DNA from: Hymenobacter pini
GTDB taxonomy: Bacteria; Bacteroidota; Bacteroidia; Cytophagales; Hymenobacteraceae
Assembly: GCF_020421205.1 (NCBI RefSeq)
Contig: NZ_JAIZZH010000002.1
Location: 1-64,000, forward strand
Length of the DNA: 64,000 bases
Direction of reading: 5' to 3'
Below are positions 42,865 to 51,860 of the stretch, one piece after another. How positions within the stretch are numbered: the stretch's first letter is position 1; each line of letters begins with the position of its first letter. The notes below the pieces were generated by a model. The model saw nothing but the letters and a program-made list of their open reading frames with translations. It was not told where the DNA came from and searched no databases. The translations under genes were made by a program, and so were the position numbers.

Positions 42865-43470
42865 CTACACTCTCGCAACGTCCAGCTTCACCAGTTCCTC
42901 CCACACCCGGTGTACGGGCAGGCCCATTACGTTGAAATAGGAACCTTCTAAACGGGTCACGGCTACCATGCCAATCCAATCCTGGGCACCGTAGGCCCCA
43001 GCCTTGTCCAGGGGGTGATACTGCTGCACGTAATGCTCAATTTCCGGGAGGCTAAGTGGGCGGAAATGCACGCGCGTCTGGTCAGAAAAAACTACCCGGC
43101 GACCGTCGCCGTGCAGCAGGCACACGCCGGTATATACATCGTGGGCGCGGCCCTGCAGGCGCTGCAGCATCTGCACCGCCTCGGCTTCATCGGCGGGCTT
43201 GTTGAGGACATCGTTATTCAGGCACACGATGGTATCGGCGGTAATTACCAACTCATCGGGGGCCAGATCTGCAGCGTAAGCTGCCGCCTTGTGAGCAGCT
43301 AAATACTCGGCTACTTCCGAGCGCACCAGATGCGACGGAAAAGACTCGTCCACCTCCCGCAGGCGGATTTCATAGGTCAGGCCTAGCTCGGTGAGTAACT
43401 GGCGGCGCCGGGGCGAGTTGGACGCCAGCACCAGCCGCACGGAGGATGGTGCGTGGGAAGAATCAGCCAT
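42865..43470 (-). CDS. Maf-family nucleotide pyrophosphatase
   Basis: Begins SVRLVLASNSPRRRQLLTEL, the S-x-S-P-R-R motif of Maf. DELVITADTIVCLNN and DEAEAVQMLQRLQGRAHDVY follow, then DKAGAYGAQDWIGMVAVTRL and the end pattern GSYFNVMGLPVHR. Maf proteins hydrolyse dTTP/UTP or modified nucleotides and limit mispairing. The start at 43470 overlaps the DUF1015 gene stop at 43463 by 8 bases, suggesting coupling. Confidence 0.93.
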   Translation of the reverse strand: MADSSHAPSSVRLVLASNSPRRRQLLTELGLTYEIRLREVDESFPSHLVRSEVAEYLAAHKAAAYAADLAPDELVITADTIVCLNNDVLNKPADEAEAVQMLQRLQGRAHDVYTGVCLLHGDGRRVVFSDQTRVHFRPLSLPEIEHYVQQYHPLDKAGAYGAQDWIGMVAVTRLEGSYFNVMGLPVHRVWEELVKLDVARV

Positions 43471-44785
43471 GAAATGCGGCAAAAAAAGGCGACTGGGCTT
43501 CAACAGCACTGATGCTGCTGAACAGGAAGCCACCGATGGTTTTGGGGTAAAAGAACGTTGATTTGGGAGGCATCACCGCGCCCGAATGGCACACCCGCTC
43601 CACCTCCGCCATGGTTACCTCATTGGTGATGAAAGCCGCCCGCGCCTCTCCCCGGTCAACGCGGGTCAGGCATTCCGGGAAGTTGCGCACGTAGGCCACA
43701 CCGGGCCACTGCCGCTGCGCCTCCGGGCCCACAATACCCAGCGCTTTTTCCAGCACAAAGTAATGCAGCACCGTCAGGTCCAGGGCCTTCACCTCCGGAG
43801 TTGTATCCCAATCAAGCAAACCGTGCACCTCGGGCCGCAGGCGAATCTTGTACACGTGTCCTTCACCCAGATACAGGCCAAAAGCCCACGGCTTGCCGGC
43901 AATTCGCTCGGGCAGGTCGTACGGGTCATCGAGGGGTAGCACCGTAAAATACGGGGCCAGCCGGGCCAGCAGCTCGGCCTCAGTGAGCCCGCCGGGCAAC
44001 TCCAGTACCAGCCGGTGCGTGGGCAGAATACGCAGGTCGTCGGCCGCGGCGTTAGTTAGGTACATCAAGTGGTAGTTCCACGGCTCCCGGCCCGTGTAGG
44101 CTGCCCCGGCCGCCTGCTGCCGGGCCTGCCGGTACGCCAGGGAACCTTCGTAGCGGTGGTGGCCGTCGGCCAGGATTACCTGCCGCTCCGCCAGCACCTG
44201 CTGAAACAGCCGGATGGTCCGGGCATCCTGAATAACGGCCAGCACGTCGCGTGCGCCCTGGTAATCTTCCTCCGTCTGGTAGAGCGGGTTGCGCATAGCC
44301 TCATCCATGTAGTGCTCCAGAGAAAAGGCATCGTCGCGGTACAGGCCATGCGTGGCACTGGTCTGGAATTCGGTGCGGGCCAATAGCTCGGCCCGGTCGT
44401 TAACGGCGGCGGGCAGAGTGTTTTCGTGACGAAGCACCACCTTTTCCGCCCACTCATAGGCCCGAATGTGGCACATGAAACCCTTGCGGCAGTACTCCCG
44501 GGTGCTGCCCGGCAGGCGGAAATACTGGTAATACACGTAAATACCCGGCAACTCGTCCTGACGCAGAACCTCCTGCTGTATCCACTCCTGCAGACGGATG
44601 CGCGCCTCCCCAGCCGGATCAGTTCCCCGGGGCACCGACAGATGAATGCTGTTGAGCGGGTTGCGGTACAGCGCCTCCCGCTGCTTCACCGATACCACAT
44701 CAAACAGCGGGGAAACGTATTCGTCAATCTGCTGGCTTAGCTCCGGGTTGTACCGCCAGCCGCGCACGGGTTGAATTTCAGCCAA
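43463..44785 (-). CDS. DUF1015-family protein
   Basis: Matches the DUF1015 pattern: N-terminal IQPVRGWRYNPELSQQIDEY and YVSPLFDVVSVKQREALY, then RNPLNSIHLSVPRG. The middle part has ILADGHHRYEGSLAYRQAR with the conserved HHR. The C-terminal region has HSGAVMPPKSTFFYPKTIGG, the P-K-S-T-x-F-x-P-K signature. Function is unknown in general, though the family is often near serine or phosphonate metabolism genes. It is 440 aa, upstream of Maf in the same operon. Confidence 0.85.
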   Translation of the reverse strand: MAEIQPVRGWRYNPELSQQIDEYVSPLFDVVSVKQREALYRNPLNSIHLSVPRGTDPAGEARIRLQEWIQQEVLRQDELPGIYVYYQYFRLPGSTREYCRKGFMCHIRAYEWAEKVVLRHENTLPAAVNDRAELLARTEFQTSATHGLYRDDAFSLEHYMDEAMRNPLYQTEEDYQGARDVLAVIQDARTIRLFQQVLAERQVILADGHHRYEGSLAYRQARQQAAGAAYTGREPWNYHLMYLTNAAADDLRILPTHRLVLELPGGLTEAELLARLAPYFTVLPLDDPYDLPERIAGKPWAFGLYLGEGHVYKIRLRPEVHGLLDWDTTPEVKALDLTVLHYFVLEKALGIVGPEAQRQWPGVAYVRNFPECLTRVDRGEARAAFITNEVTMAEVERVCHSGAVMPPKSTFFYPKTIGGFLFSSISAVEAQSPFFAAFHG

Positions 44786-44934
44786 GGAATCTGGTGTTGT
44801 TTACGGAGAAAACTAGGTTCATTAGAAGCGTACGTGCACATCGGCCTGTATGGCTCCATCTAATCTTCCCTCCTATTGCCCGATCCTTTTCGGGCACCTA
44901 TGTACGTTTAAAGTATTCCGGTAACCGCCCCTGT

Positions 44935-45585
44935 TCAGGGAGCCAGGCGGCTGATGCGCCAGCCATCCGGGTGCCGCTCATACACCAGCCGGTCGTGCAG
45001 GCGCGAGGGGCGGCCCTGCCAGAACTCAATCCGGTGCGGGCGCAGCACATAGCCGCCCCAGTGCTCGGGCCGGGGCAAGGGCTCCTGGCCGGCAAAACGG
45101 GCCGCTACCTCTTGCTCCCGCTGTTCCAGTTCCTCGCGCGTGTGAATAGGCTGGCTTTGGGGTGAGGCCCAGGCCCCGATCTGACTGCCCCGGGGGCGGC
45201 TCTGAAAATAGGCCGTGGACGCATCGGGCGCGGCTTTCTCTACCCGGCCTTCTACCCGCACCTGCCGCTCTAGCGCCGGCCAGAAAAACGTGAGGGCCGC
45301 CAGTGGGCTGGTAGCCAGCTCCTGCCCCTTGCGCGACTCATAGTTAGTAAAAAACAGGAATCCGTCGTTGTTGGGCAGGCCTTTCAGCAGTACTATCCGG
45401 GCGGCGGGCTGGCCTGCTTCGTTCACCGTGGACAGCGTCATGGCTGAGGGCTCCTCCACGCGGGCGGCCAGGGCTTCATCAAGCCAGCGCTGAAACTGCA
45501 CCACGGCATCGGCCTGTACATCAGTTTCGGTAAGGGTTTGGCGGGAATAGGTCTGGCGCAAGCCCGCCAGTTGCTGGTCGGTCAT
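44935..45585 (-). CDS. pdxH: Pyridoxamine 5'-phosphate oxidase
   Basis: FMN enzyme that makes pyridoxal phosphate. [20 protein letters not shown] and [12 protein letters not shown] carry the FMN and substrate-binding residues. [20 protein letters not shown], then [20 protein letters not shown] follow. The C-terminal [18 protein letters not shown] and WRISRLAP end is the family signature. The 216-aa length is normal. A TACCTTGC box lies at about 45661-45668. Confidence 0.96.
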   Translation of the reverse strand: MTDQQLAGLRQTYSRQTLTETDVQADAVVQFQRWLDEALAARVEEPSAMTLSTVNEAGQPAARIVLLKGLPNNDGFLFFTNYESRKGQELATSPLAALTFFWPALERQVRVEGRVEKAAPDASTAYFQSRPRGSQIGAWASPQSQPIHTREELEQREQEVAARFAGQEPLPRPEHWGGYVLRPHRIEFWQGRPSRLHDRLVYERHPDGWRISRLAP

Positions 45586-45808
45586 GGAATTGGGGTGGTA
45601 AGTAGCAGGTTATCACCAAGGGGCGCAGCCGGCAACCGGACGCACCCACTAAATACAACCGCAAGGTAGCACAAATGATGGGCCGCCGTGGAACCTCAGC
45701 CCCCTCGCTCCTCGTACCTGTAGAGAAGTTGCGGCCGGCACAGGGTATACTGCCCGCCTTGCAGGGTTCGTTGTTTCTCTACCGGTCCTCACCTGTTACC
45801 TACTTGTT

Positions 45809-46375
45809 ATGGCTCGTCTGCATCCTGGTAGTCTGCTGATTTCACAACCTTTTCTGGGCGACCCAAACTTTGAGCGCACGGTCGTACTGCTGTGCAGCCA
45901 CTCCGAGGAGGAAGGCTCTTTCGGGCTAGTGCTCAACCGCCCATCTACCCTGCAGTTGGGCGACGTGCTGGAGCTGCCCGGCGGGCAAGCGTTGCCCGCC
46001 GCCCAAATTCCGTTGGGAGTTGGTGGCCCCGTTCAGCCCGATACTCTCCATTTTCTGCACCGCGCAAGCCAGCTTCCCCAGGCTCAGCCCCTAGGTGATG
46101 GGGTCTTTTGGGGTGGAGAGTTTGGCGAGTTGTTGCAGAACCTCATAACGGCCGCCATTCCTCCCAACGACGTACGCTTGTACGTGGGCTATTCGGGCTG
46201 GACTGCGGGGCAACTGGCTGAGGAAATTCGGGAAAATGTCTGGATTGTGCACCCCGATGCTGCCGCGAAAGTATTTACTTTGACCACCGATGCCTTCTGG
46301 CAATCCATTTTGCGGGAAAAAGGCGGCCGCTACCGGATGCTGTCCAACTACCCCACCGACCCCCGCCTTAACTAA
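45809..46375 (+). CDS. YqgE/AlgH-family protein
   Basis: The start region PGSLLISQPFLGDPNFERTV and VLLCSHSEEEGSFGLVLNRP is the AlgH/DUF179 signature. GGPVQPDTLHFLHR, then YVGYSGWTAGQLAEEIRENV complete it. The family is conserved but of unclear biochemical role. The 188-aa length is normal. It is divergent from pdxH, and a terminator follows. Confidence 0.92.
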   Translation: MARLHPGSLLISQPFLGDPNFERTVVLLCSHSEEEGSFGLVLNRPSTLQLGDVLELPGGQALPAAQIPLGVGGPVQPDTLHFLHRASQLPQAQPLGDGVFWGGEFGELLQNLITAAIPPNDVRLYVGYSGWTAGQLAEEIRENVWIVHPDAAAKVFTLTTDAFWQSILREKGGRYRMLSNYPTDPRLN

Positions 46376-46388
46376 CGCTCCTCCACTT

Positions 46389-46412
46389 ACCCGGCCCCGA
46401 GCCGGGTGTTCT
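46389..46412 (+). terminator. Terminator after the YqgE gene
   Basis: ACCCGGC-CCCGA-GCCGGGT followed by GTTCTTG. The next gene starts 12 bases later. Confidence 0.65.
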
Positions 46413-46423
46413 TGTCGTTGAAT

Positions 46424-48715
46424 ATGCTACCTGACCAAGATACCCCCACGCCCGCCGAAAATGGTGGCAACGCCGAGTCGCCACAGAGCATTTTAGAGCG
46501 CCGCCTCGCCGAAATTCGCTCCCGGCAGTCGGGCCCCGATGATATCACCGAGCGGCCGCCCCAGGGCACGCCCCCGTTGCCAGCGGAGCCCGCCGGGGCC
46601 GGAACGGCCGAGCCTGAGGCCGCTGAAAACGAACCGGCTCCCGGCACCCCTGAAGCTGCAGCCGCTACCGAATCGGCAGCGCACGTACCCGCCGAGGCAC
46701 CCGTTGAAGCTCATTCTGCCGGTGAGGCCCGCGCCGTTGCGCATTACGGTACCACTACCCCCGCCGATGCCTCAGCCGATAACGCAGCGCAACCCACTGC
46801 TGCTACTGAGCCTTCCTCGGTTGAGAGTTCAGCCACTACTGCTCCCGAGCCAGAAGCTCCGCACGTAACGCCGGTAGTGGAGCTGCCAAACAATGCGTCG
46901 GTTGAAGCCGCATTGGAAACCAGCCCCGAAGTAGGCTCACTACCCACTTCTTCGGACGCGGCGGCAGTGGAGGACGACGAAGAATACATTTCTGAAACTC
47001 CGGCCGCGGATTTTGACTCCCTGGACCGCCCGGCGCAAACTCAGCATCTGCTCACGCTGCTGCAGCGCCCGGACGCCCGCCAGAACCGCCGTCAGATTAT
47101 GGACCTGCACCGCCAGTACGAAACCGGCGTACAGGCTGACCGCACCGCCGCCCGCGAGCGGTACCAGGCCGAAGGCGGCGCCGCTGACGACTTCAACTAC
47201 CCCGGCCCCGCTGGTTATCCTGAGCTTACCAAGGCCGTGCAGGGTTTCCGGGAAAGCCGGGCCCGCGACGCCAAGGCCGAGGACGAGCAGCGCGCTAAAA
47301 ATCTGGCGCATAAACAGTACCTGCTATCACAGCTCCGTACGTTGGTAGAGTCGGCGGAAACGAAAGACAGCTCCGCCCGCATCAAGGCTTTGCAGAATGA
47401 CTGGAAGGCCACCGGCCCGGTACCCCAAAAAGATGCCCAGGAACTGTGGAACAGCTACCACGCCCTGCTCGACATCTACTACAACAACCGGGGGCTTTTC
47501 TTCGAGATGAAGGAGCTGGACCGCCGCCGCAACCAAGAGGCGAAAGAGGGCCTTATCACCCGGGCGGAAGCTCTGCAGCAGCAGCCCAGCATTAATAAAG
47601 CACTGCAGGAGCTGCGGCAGTTGCACGAGGACTGGAAGCACATTGGCCCTGTGCCTAACGAGCAGCGCGAAACCCTGTGGCAGCGCTTTTTGCAGGCTTC
47701 GGAGCAAGTACACAACCGCAAGCAGGAGTTCTTGTCAGCTCGTCAAACCCAGGAAAATGCGAACCTGGAGCGTAAAACGGCGCTTCTGGAACAGCTTCGA
47801 CCCTATGGCGAATTCCAGACCGAGCGGGTAAATGAGTGGCGCACCAAAACAGACGAGCTGCAGAAGCTGAAAGAAGCCTGGGACGCAGCCGGCCTGGTTC
47901 CCCGTGAGAAGGCGGAGCAGCTGAACAAGCAGTTTTGGGGAGCTTATAAAGGATTCTTCCAGAAGAAAAATCAATTCTTCAAGGCCCTCGACGAAGAGAA
48001 AAACGCCAATTTGAAGCGCAAACTGGCCCTGTGTGAGCAAGCTGAAGCCGCATTGCAAAATCCGAACTGGGAAGAAGCCCGGGAAACGGTTATCCGCCTG
48101 CAGAAAGACTGGAAGCTGATTGGCCGGGTGCCCGAAAAACAGTCGGACAAAGTGTGGAACCGCTTCCGCACGGCCTGCGACGCCTTCTTCGACCGGAAGA
48201 AAGAAGAGACCCGGCAGCGGGAGCACCACGCCCAGCAACTCAGCCAGGAGCAGCAGCAACACCTGGCCCGCGTGGCCGATACCGTCGCCGCTTTATCAGC
48301 CGACCAGCCCGGCACGCTGGAAGGCTTCCGCCAGCACGTGCACGAGTGGCGGGCATTTGATGGGGCCCGTGTTAGCCACCAAGCCGATGAGAAGTTCCAG
48401 TCCCTGATGGCCTCCTATCTGGATAAAGTGCCCGGCCTTACCTACCCTGAGCGGACAGACTTGCTCTTCAGCCTGCAAATTGAGCGTTTGAAAGCCGCAC
48501 CTGATGCCCAGCAACTGCTGTATAAAAAAGAGCAGGCACTTCGCCGGGAAATCAACGAGCTGGAAAACGACATTTCTACCCTGAAAACTAACCTGGAGTT
48601 CTTTGCCCGCTCGAAAAACGCCGGCCAGTTGCGGCAGGAATACCAGGGCCGCATTGATGAAGCCCAGTCCCGAATTGATGGACTGAAACGCCAGCTTAAA
48701 GCCGTGCGCAGCTAA
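46424..48715 (+). CDS. DUF349-domain coiled-coil protein
   Basis: The first about 190 residues are acidic and rich in Ala, Pro, Glu and Thr, with no fold visible. The rest contains about five DUF349 repeats, each with a W-K-x-x-G motif: LQNDWKATGPVPQKDAQELW, LHEDWKHIGPVPNEQRETLW, LKEAWDAAGLVPREKAEQLN, LQKDWKLIGRVPEKQSDKVW, and an earlier degenerate one. It ends in a coiled coil (EINELENDISTLKTNLEFFA). The role in Bacteroidota is unknown. The start is ATG 46424; the 763-aa length fits such proteins. Confidence 0.88.
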   Translation: MLPDQDTPTPAENGGNAESPQSILERRLAEIRSRQSGPDDITERPPQGTPPLPAEPAGAGTAEPEAAENEPAPGTPEAAAATESAAHVPAEAPVEAHSAGEARAVAHYGTTTPADASADNAAQPTAATEPSSVESSATTAPEPEAPHVTPVVELPNNASVEAALETSPEVGSLPTSSDAAAVEDDEEYISETPAADFDSLDRPAQTQHLLTLLQRPDARQNRRQIMDLHRQYETGVQADRTAARERYQAEGGAADDFNYPGPAGYPELTKAVQGFRESRARDAKAEDEQRAKNLAHKQYLLSQLRTLVESAETKDSSARIKALQNDWKATGPVPQKDAQELWNSYHALLDIYYNNRGLFFEMKELDRRRNQEAKEGLITRAEALQQQPSINKALQELRQLHEDWKHIGPVPNEQRETLWQRFLQASEQVHNRKQEFLSARQTQENANLERKTALLEQLRPYGEFQTERVNEWRTKTDELQKLKEAWDAAGLVPREKAEQLNKQFWGAYKGFFQKKNQFFKALDEEKNANLKRKLALCEQAEAALQNPNWEEARETVIRLQKDWKLIGRVPEKQSDKVWNRFRTACDAFFDRKKEETRQREHHAQQLSQEQQQHLARVADTVAALSADQPGTLEGFRQHVHEWRAFDGARVSHQADEKFQSLMASYLDKVPGLTYPERTDLLFSLQIERLKAAPDAQQLLYKKEQALRREINELENDISTLKTNLEFFARSKNAGQLRQEYQGRIDEAQSRIDGLKRQLKAVRS

Positions 48716-48737
48716 CGCCGCTTCTGCTTCGTAAAAG

Positions 48738-48768
48738 AGGCCTACGGAACACCTGTAGGCCTTTTTTT
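48738..48768 (+). terminator. Terminator after the DUF349 gene
   Basis: AGGCCTAC and GTAGGCCT with a 9-base loop and a seven-T run. Confidence 0.9.
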
Positions 48769-48823
48769 ATTTTCCGACTACTCAGACACTTATCGGGTGC
48801 CGCAATAAATTATGGACAGAATA

Positions 48824-48855
48824 TTTGCCCTGCTCGTTTTCCGCATCTACTTTTG
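48824..48855 (+). promoter_or_regulatory. tRNA-Thr promoter
   Basis: TTTG at 48824-48827 and TACTTTTG at 48848-48855 are 20 bases apart, matching the Bacteroidota -33/-7 pattern. The tRNA begins 13 bases later. Confidence 0.75.
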
Positions 48856-48867
48856 TGCCACCTGAAT

Positions 48868-48940
<73 letters not shown>

Positions 48941-48953
48941 CACAGTACTTAGA

Positions 48954-48990
48954 AGCCGTTGTAACTCAATGAGTTGCAACGGCTTTTTTC
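48954..48990 (+). terminator. tRNA-Thr terminator
   Basis: AGCCGTTGTAACTC pairs with GAGTTGCAACGGCT (one wobble) around a 3-base loop, followed by six T. Confidence 0.9.
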
Positions 48991-49043
48991 TGTCTGTGCC
49001 TTTTTCTGTGCCCTTTTGACGCAGTTTGAGTGCACTGAGTCTG

Positions 49044-49313
49044 CTATTCTCTCTCCTGCAACAGCTTTTGAATGTCAATGCGGTCAGCATACACCTGCAG
49101 CTGCGTTACGCTGCGAAAAGTACGGCAGTCGTGCAGCACGTTCATCTCGGCATCGTAGTAGAGCTCGGCAAAGAAGTCGCCCATGTGGTAGAGGTTGATG
49201 TAGTCGCCCTCTTCCCCCAGGGGGTTGCAAAGGAAAGTGCCCTCGAATACCACAATGCCGATTTGGGTCTGGACTGGTAGCTGGTTAAAGCTGTAGAAGC
49301 TGGGAATGGGCAT
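49044..49313 (-). CDS. Conserved-looking hypothetical protein (89 aa)
   Basis: MPIPSFYSFNQLPVQTQIGI and VVFEGTFLCNPLGEEGDYIN, then LYHMGDFFAELYYDAEMNVL. The aromatic and acidic, beta-rich sequence looks like a real small folded protein; the family is not recognised. The start is taken at 49313. The upstream in-frame Met at 49391 would read through a hairpin region. It lies between tRNA-Thr and the prophage end. Confidence 0.6.
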   Translation of the reverse strand: MPIPSFYSFNQLPVQTQIGIVVFEGTFLCNPLGEEGDYINLYHMGDFFAELYYDAEMNVLHDCRTFRSVTQLQVYADRIDIQKLLQERE

Positions 49314-49440
49314 AAGTCCAAGAAACGAAAAAGTCCCGACTGCTGCCGGGGCTTTTTGTTTTGAAATAGTTGCTATTTCTTTAAAATACATAATTCATGT
49401 AATTAGCGGGCTCATCCCAAACTCATTTTTTGAAGTATCT

Positions 49441-50328
49441 ATGAAGCGTACAGTTTACCAGTTAGCTACCTTATTACTGCTGGTTGCAGTAACCAGTTGC
49501 GAACAAGCAGTGTTGGATAGCCCATCACCTGTAGCACAACGCCAGACGGCAGATTTTACTTCTGAAACGAATATCCCAGTAGTTGAGCCGATGCGAGAAA
49601 TTGCTGTTGGATACACCAGCAGTGTTAACTCTGAGGGAGGAGGCATTGTGACTGGATTAGGTCAAACGATGGTGCCGGGAGGATATAAAATCTGGCGTCG
49701 CATTCCACCAGCAAATTTGGTTCAAGGCACTTGGGTTGCTATTGATGGTCCGAACGGTGGTGGAGCTGTCAAGATTGCAGGGACAACAGGAGATGGCCTA
49801 TATGCTGTAACCAATACAAATGAGTTATGGCGTTATGCTGGCGGCAATTGGTCTAAGCTGCCATTTAATGCTGTTGATGTAGCAACGTCTGTTACAAGTA
49901 GCGCAGTGTACTTCCTAAGCACTGAGTCCCTGCATGGTGGGTACCGTGTTTATCGACTGATTTCAAATACTAGCGCCGAAGAAGTAGTCTATGGTGGCGC
50001 AGCAACAAGCATTGGCGTAGACCAATTTGGGCGTCCCTGGATAACTACCAGCATAAACGAAGTGTATTTGGGCCCATTGCCACAAACTCCTCGGGCTGAC
50101 CGGAGCTGGGCGCTACAGTCCGGGTTAGGCAAAGACATTACCTGCACAGGAACTTATGCCGCCTTGATAGGGCTGGACAATCAGATTTACTATCGACCCA
50201 CTAACGGCACGTCGAGCGACTGGGAGTTCCAAGGCGGGCTCAATGTGTCACAGGTGACGGCCAGTGTTAGTGACAATGCGGTGTGGTATGTAACAGCTTC
50301 TGGACAGGTATATTTAGCTTCCAAATAG
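49441..50328 (+). CDS. Lipoprotein with tectonin-like beta-propeller repeats
   Basis: The lipobox LLLLVAVTSC (Cys near residue 20) is followed by a 275-residue beta-rich region. It contains repeats of the form G-L/V-x-A-V-T-x-x-x-x-L-W-R: TTGDGLYAVTNTNELWRYAG, AVYFLSTESLHGGYRVYRLI, SIGVDQFGRPWITTSINEVY and DNAVWYVTASGQVYLAS. They resemble tectonin/TECPR blades that bind surface sugars. The gene is visibly less GC-rich than its neighbours, flanked by terminators and convergent with the phage late genes. It may be cargo carried by the prophage or a separate acquisition. Confidence 0.7.
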   Translation: MKRTVYQLATLLLLVAVTSCEQAVLDSPSPVAQRQTADFTSETNIPVVEPMREIAVGYTSSVNSEGGGIVTGLGQTMVPGGYKIWRRIPPANLVQGTWVAIDGPNGGGAVKIAGTTGDGLYAVTNTNELWRYAGGNWSKLPFNAVDVATSVTSSAVYFLSTESLHGGYRVYRLISNTSAEEVVYGGAATSIGVDQFGRPWITTSINEVYLGPLPQTPRADRSWALQSGLGKDITCTGTYAALIGLDNQIYYRPTNGTSSDWEFQGGLNVSQVTASVSDNAVWYVTASGQVYLASK

Positions 50329-50370
50329 TTTCACAAACTAATAGCGACGACACTATGTAATAACTATTGG

Positions 50371-50400
50371 AAAAGCCCCGGCACTGGTCGGGGCTTTTTT
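50371..50400. terminator. Terminator between the lipoprotein and phage late genes
   Basis: AAAAGCCCCG pairs with CGGGGCTTTT, with T-runs on both sides. Confidence 0.85.
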
Positions 50401-50423
50401 TAATGATAGAAAAACATGATAGC

Positions 50424-50834
50424 CTAACCCGGCCGCGCCCAGCTGGGCCACCAGCTCCACGCGCTGGCTTTGCCTCGCAGCAGCCAGCCCCCTACCACCC
50501 CTCCGCAGATGAGGAGGGCATACGCCCACCAAGGAGTACCACCCTTTTCGCTTTCATTGCTGGCTGAGCTACCAGCACCCGAAGCTGCCGAGCCGTTGCG
50601 CTGGCCGGCCTTGGTGTTGTCTGTGGCCTGCTGCTGGTTGCCAGCACCAGCCTGCACCGGCGCCTCGGGCTTCTTTGCCTCGACGGCTGTAGCCCCGGCA
50701 CCCGTCGCCACCGGCCCCGGCTCCTGCGCGGCCGTAGTCGTGGCCATGTGGCCGGTACCGGTCTGGTTGATGGTGGTTTCAATAGTTTTACAGGCGGCAA
50801 GGCTCAGCACACCGAGCAATAGGATGTAGCGCAT
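50424..50834 (-). CDS. Putative single-protein spanin (lipobox at N-terminus, TM near C-terminus)
   Basis: The N-terminus MRYILLLGVLSLAACKTIE has a clear lipobox (LAAC, Cys15). A roughly 80-residue Ala/Gly/Gln/Thr-rich linker follows, and then a C-terminal transmembrane helix (WWAYALLICGGVVGGWLLRG) followed by Lys, Ser and Trp. An outer-membrane lipid anchor plus an inner-membrane helix is the architecture of unimolecular spanins (T1 gp11 type), which fuse the two membranes in the last step of lysis. The position directly after the endolysin gene (1-base overlap) supports this. The sequence itself is not similar to known spanins that I can recall. Confidence 0.6.
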   Translation of the reverse strand: MRYILLLGVLSLAACKTIETTINQTGTGHMATTTAAQEPGPVATGAGATAVEAKKPEAPVQAGAGNQQQATDNTKAGQRNGSAASGAGSSASNESEKGGTPWWAYALLICGGVVGGWLLRGKASAWSWWPSWARPG

Positions 50835-51406
50835 CAGTAGCTCCAGTTAGCCCCCGCGTAAATCTGGTATGCGGGGTAGTTCACGTTATACACGCCGGCA
50901 CCATCCCGACCACCGCCCCGGCCGGTGTTACCGGCATTTACCAGGTAAGTGCGCGGGGCCCGGCCAGCGCGCACTGGTCGGCCTAGCGCTATCACCTTGC
51001 CGACGTGGCCCACTCTGCCGAGGTTGGCGTAGTAAAACGTCACGATGTGGCCCGGCCGGATGCTGTCGAGGGAGCCACGCAAGCCGCGGATATAAAACGT
51101 GCGCGGACTAGCAGCCTGGCTCCAGTTGCGCGCCGCCGCCGGCCACTGGGGCGAGGGCAGCCCGCAGCGCTGTTGCTGCACGAACATTTCACACCCACAC
51201 CACGGGTCGCGGGGCTTTGCACCGGCGGCTTTCTGCGCGGCCAGCACCTCGGGGCCATCATTGTTGCCGGTAGCCTCCCGAACGTGCAGCCGGTCGGTGG
51301 CTGCCTGCAGCTGGCACGTCACCGCCCCGGACTTGGCGCGGTGGGCTACCTGGGCAGCGGCCGCGTGGCTGAGCAGTAGAGCTAGCCCAAGAACAGCGGC
51401 CCGCAT
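50834..51406 (-). CDS. Exported CHAP/NlpC-type endolysin-like protein
   Basis: Signal peptide MRAAVLGLALLLSHAAAAQ. The domain that follows has VREATGNNDGPEVLAAQKAA, a catalytic-Cys candidate in PWCGCEMFVQQQ, then LDSIRPGHIVTFYYAN and GRVGHVGKVIALG with the catalytic His, the order seen in CHAP amidases. The end region NAGNTGRGGGRDGAGVYNVN is also family-like. It would cut peptidoglycan after export. The start at 51406 overlaps the upstream holin-like gene stop by 1 base; the longer in-frame version (51580) overlaps that gene extensively and is rejected. Confidence 0.72.
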   Translation of the reverse strand: MRAAVLGLALLLSHAAAAQVAHRAKSGAVTCQLQAATDRLHVREATGNNDGPEVLAAQKAAGAKPRDPWCGCEMFVQQQRCGLPSPQWPAAARNWSQAASPRTFYIRGLRGSLDSIRPGHIVTFYYANLGRVGHVGKVIALGRPVRAGRAPRTYLVNAGNTGRGGGRDGAGVYNVNYPAYQIYAGANWSY

Positions 51407-51849
51407 TACGATACCAGGCAAGCGGCCAGCACGCACACGGCGAAGTAGCCGAGCAGCGAGAGCCAGACCGTGTTGAACGTGCGTACTTGTACGTCTCCAT
51501 CCAGCGCCCCAAAGGCGGGGCGGTAGCCCACGCGGGCCCAGTCTGGCAGCACCGGGGCCACGAAGCGCAGCATTAGCCACACTACGGCCAGGCCGGTGAA
51601 GAAAATAGCCAAGGCGAAAACGAGTTTGCCCGTCACCAAGCCAAACGGCGGCACGGCCGCGTTGGCGGCGGCGGCCACCTGCGCGCCGTCGGCATTGAGC
51701 CGACCGGCCTCCACGGCGGCGGCCAGCGCGGCACGCTCGGCCTGCTGATGGGTGGTGTACTGGTAATAGGCGGCGCAGAGCACCAGGGCCACGAGGGCGG
51801 GGAACCAGCGGCGGAAGATGCCGCGCAGGGTGATGAGAGCTTTCAGCAT
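51406..51849 (-). CDS. Holin-like membrane protein (3 TM)
   Basis: Three hydrophobic segments: FPALVALVLCAAYYQY, LVFALAIFFTGLAVVWLMLR and WLSLLGYFAVCVLAACLVS. The first is preceded by basic residues (RGIFRRW). Size (147 aa), hydrophobicity and position just upstream of the endolysin fit a holin; no specific family is recognised. The stop codon overlaps the endolysin start. Confidence 0.5.
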   Translation of the reverse strand: MLKALITLRGIFRRWFPALVALVLCAAYYQYTTHQQAERAALAAAVEAGRLNADGAQVAAAANAAVPPFGLVTGKLVFALAIFFTGLAVVWLMLRFVAPVLPDWARVGYRPAFGALDGDVQVRTFNTVWLSLLGYFAVCVLAACLVS

Positions 51850-51860
51850 ATGAAAAGAAA

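Noticed and set aside
51407-51580. N-terminal extension of the endolysin
   Set aside because: It overlaps the holin-like gene in another frame, and the signal peptide starts at 51406.
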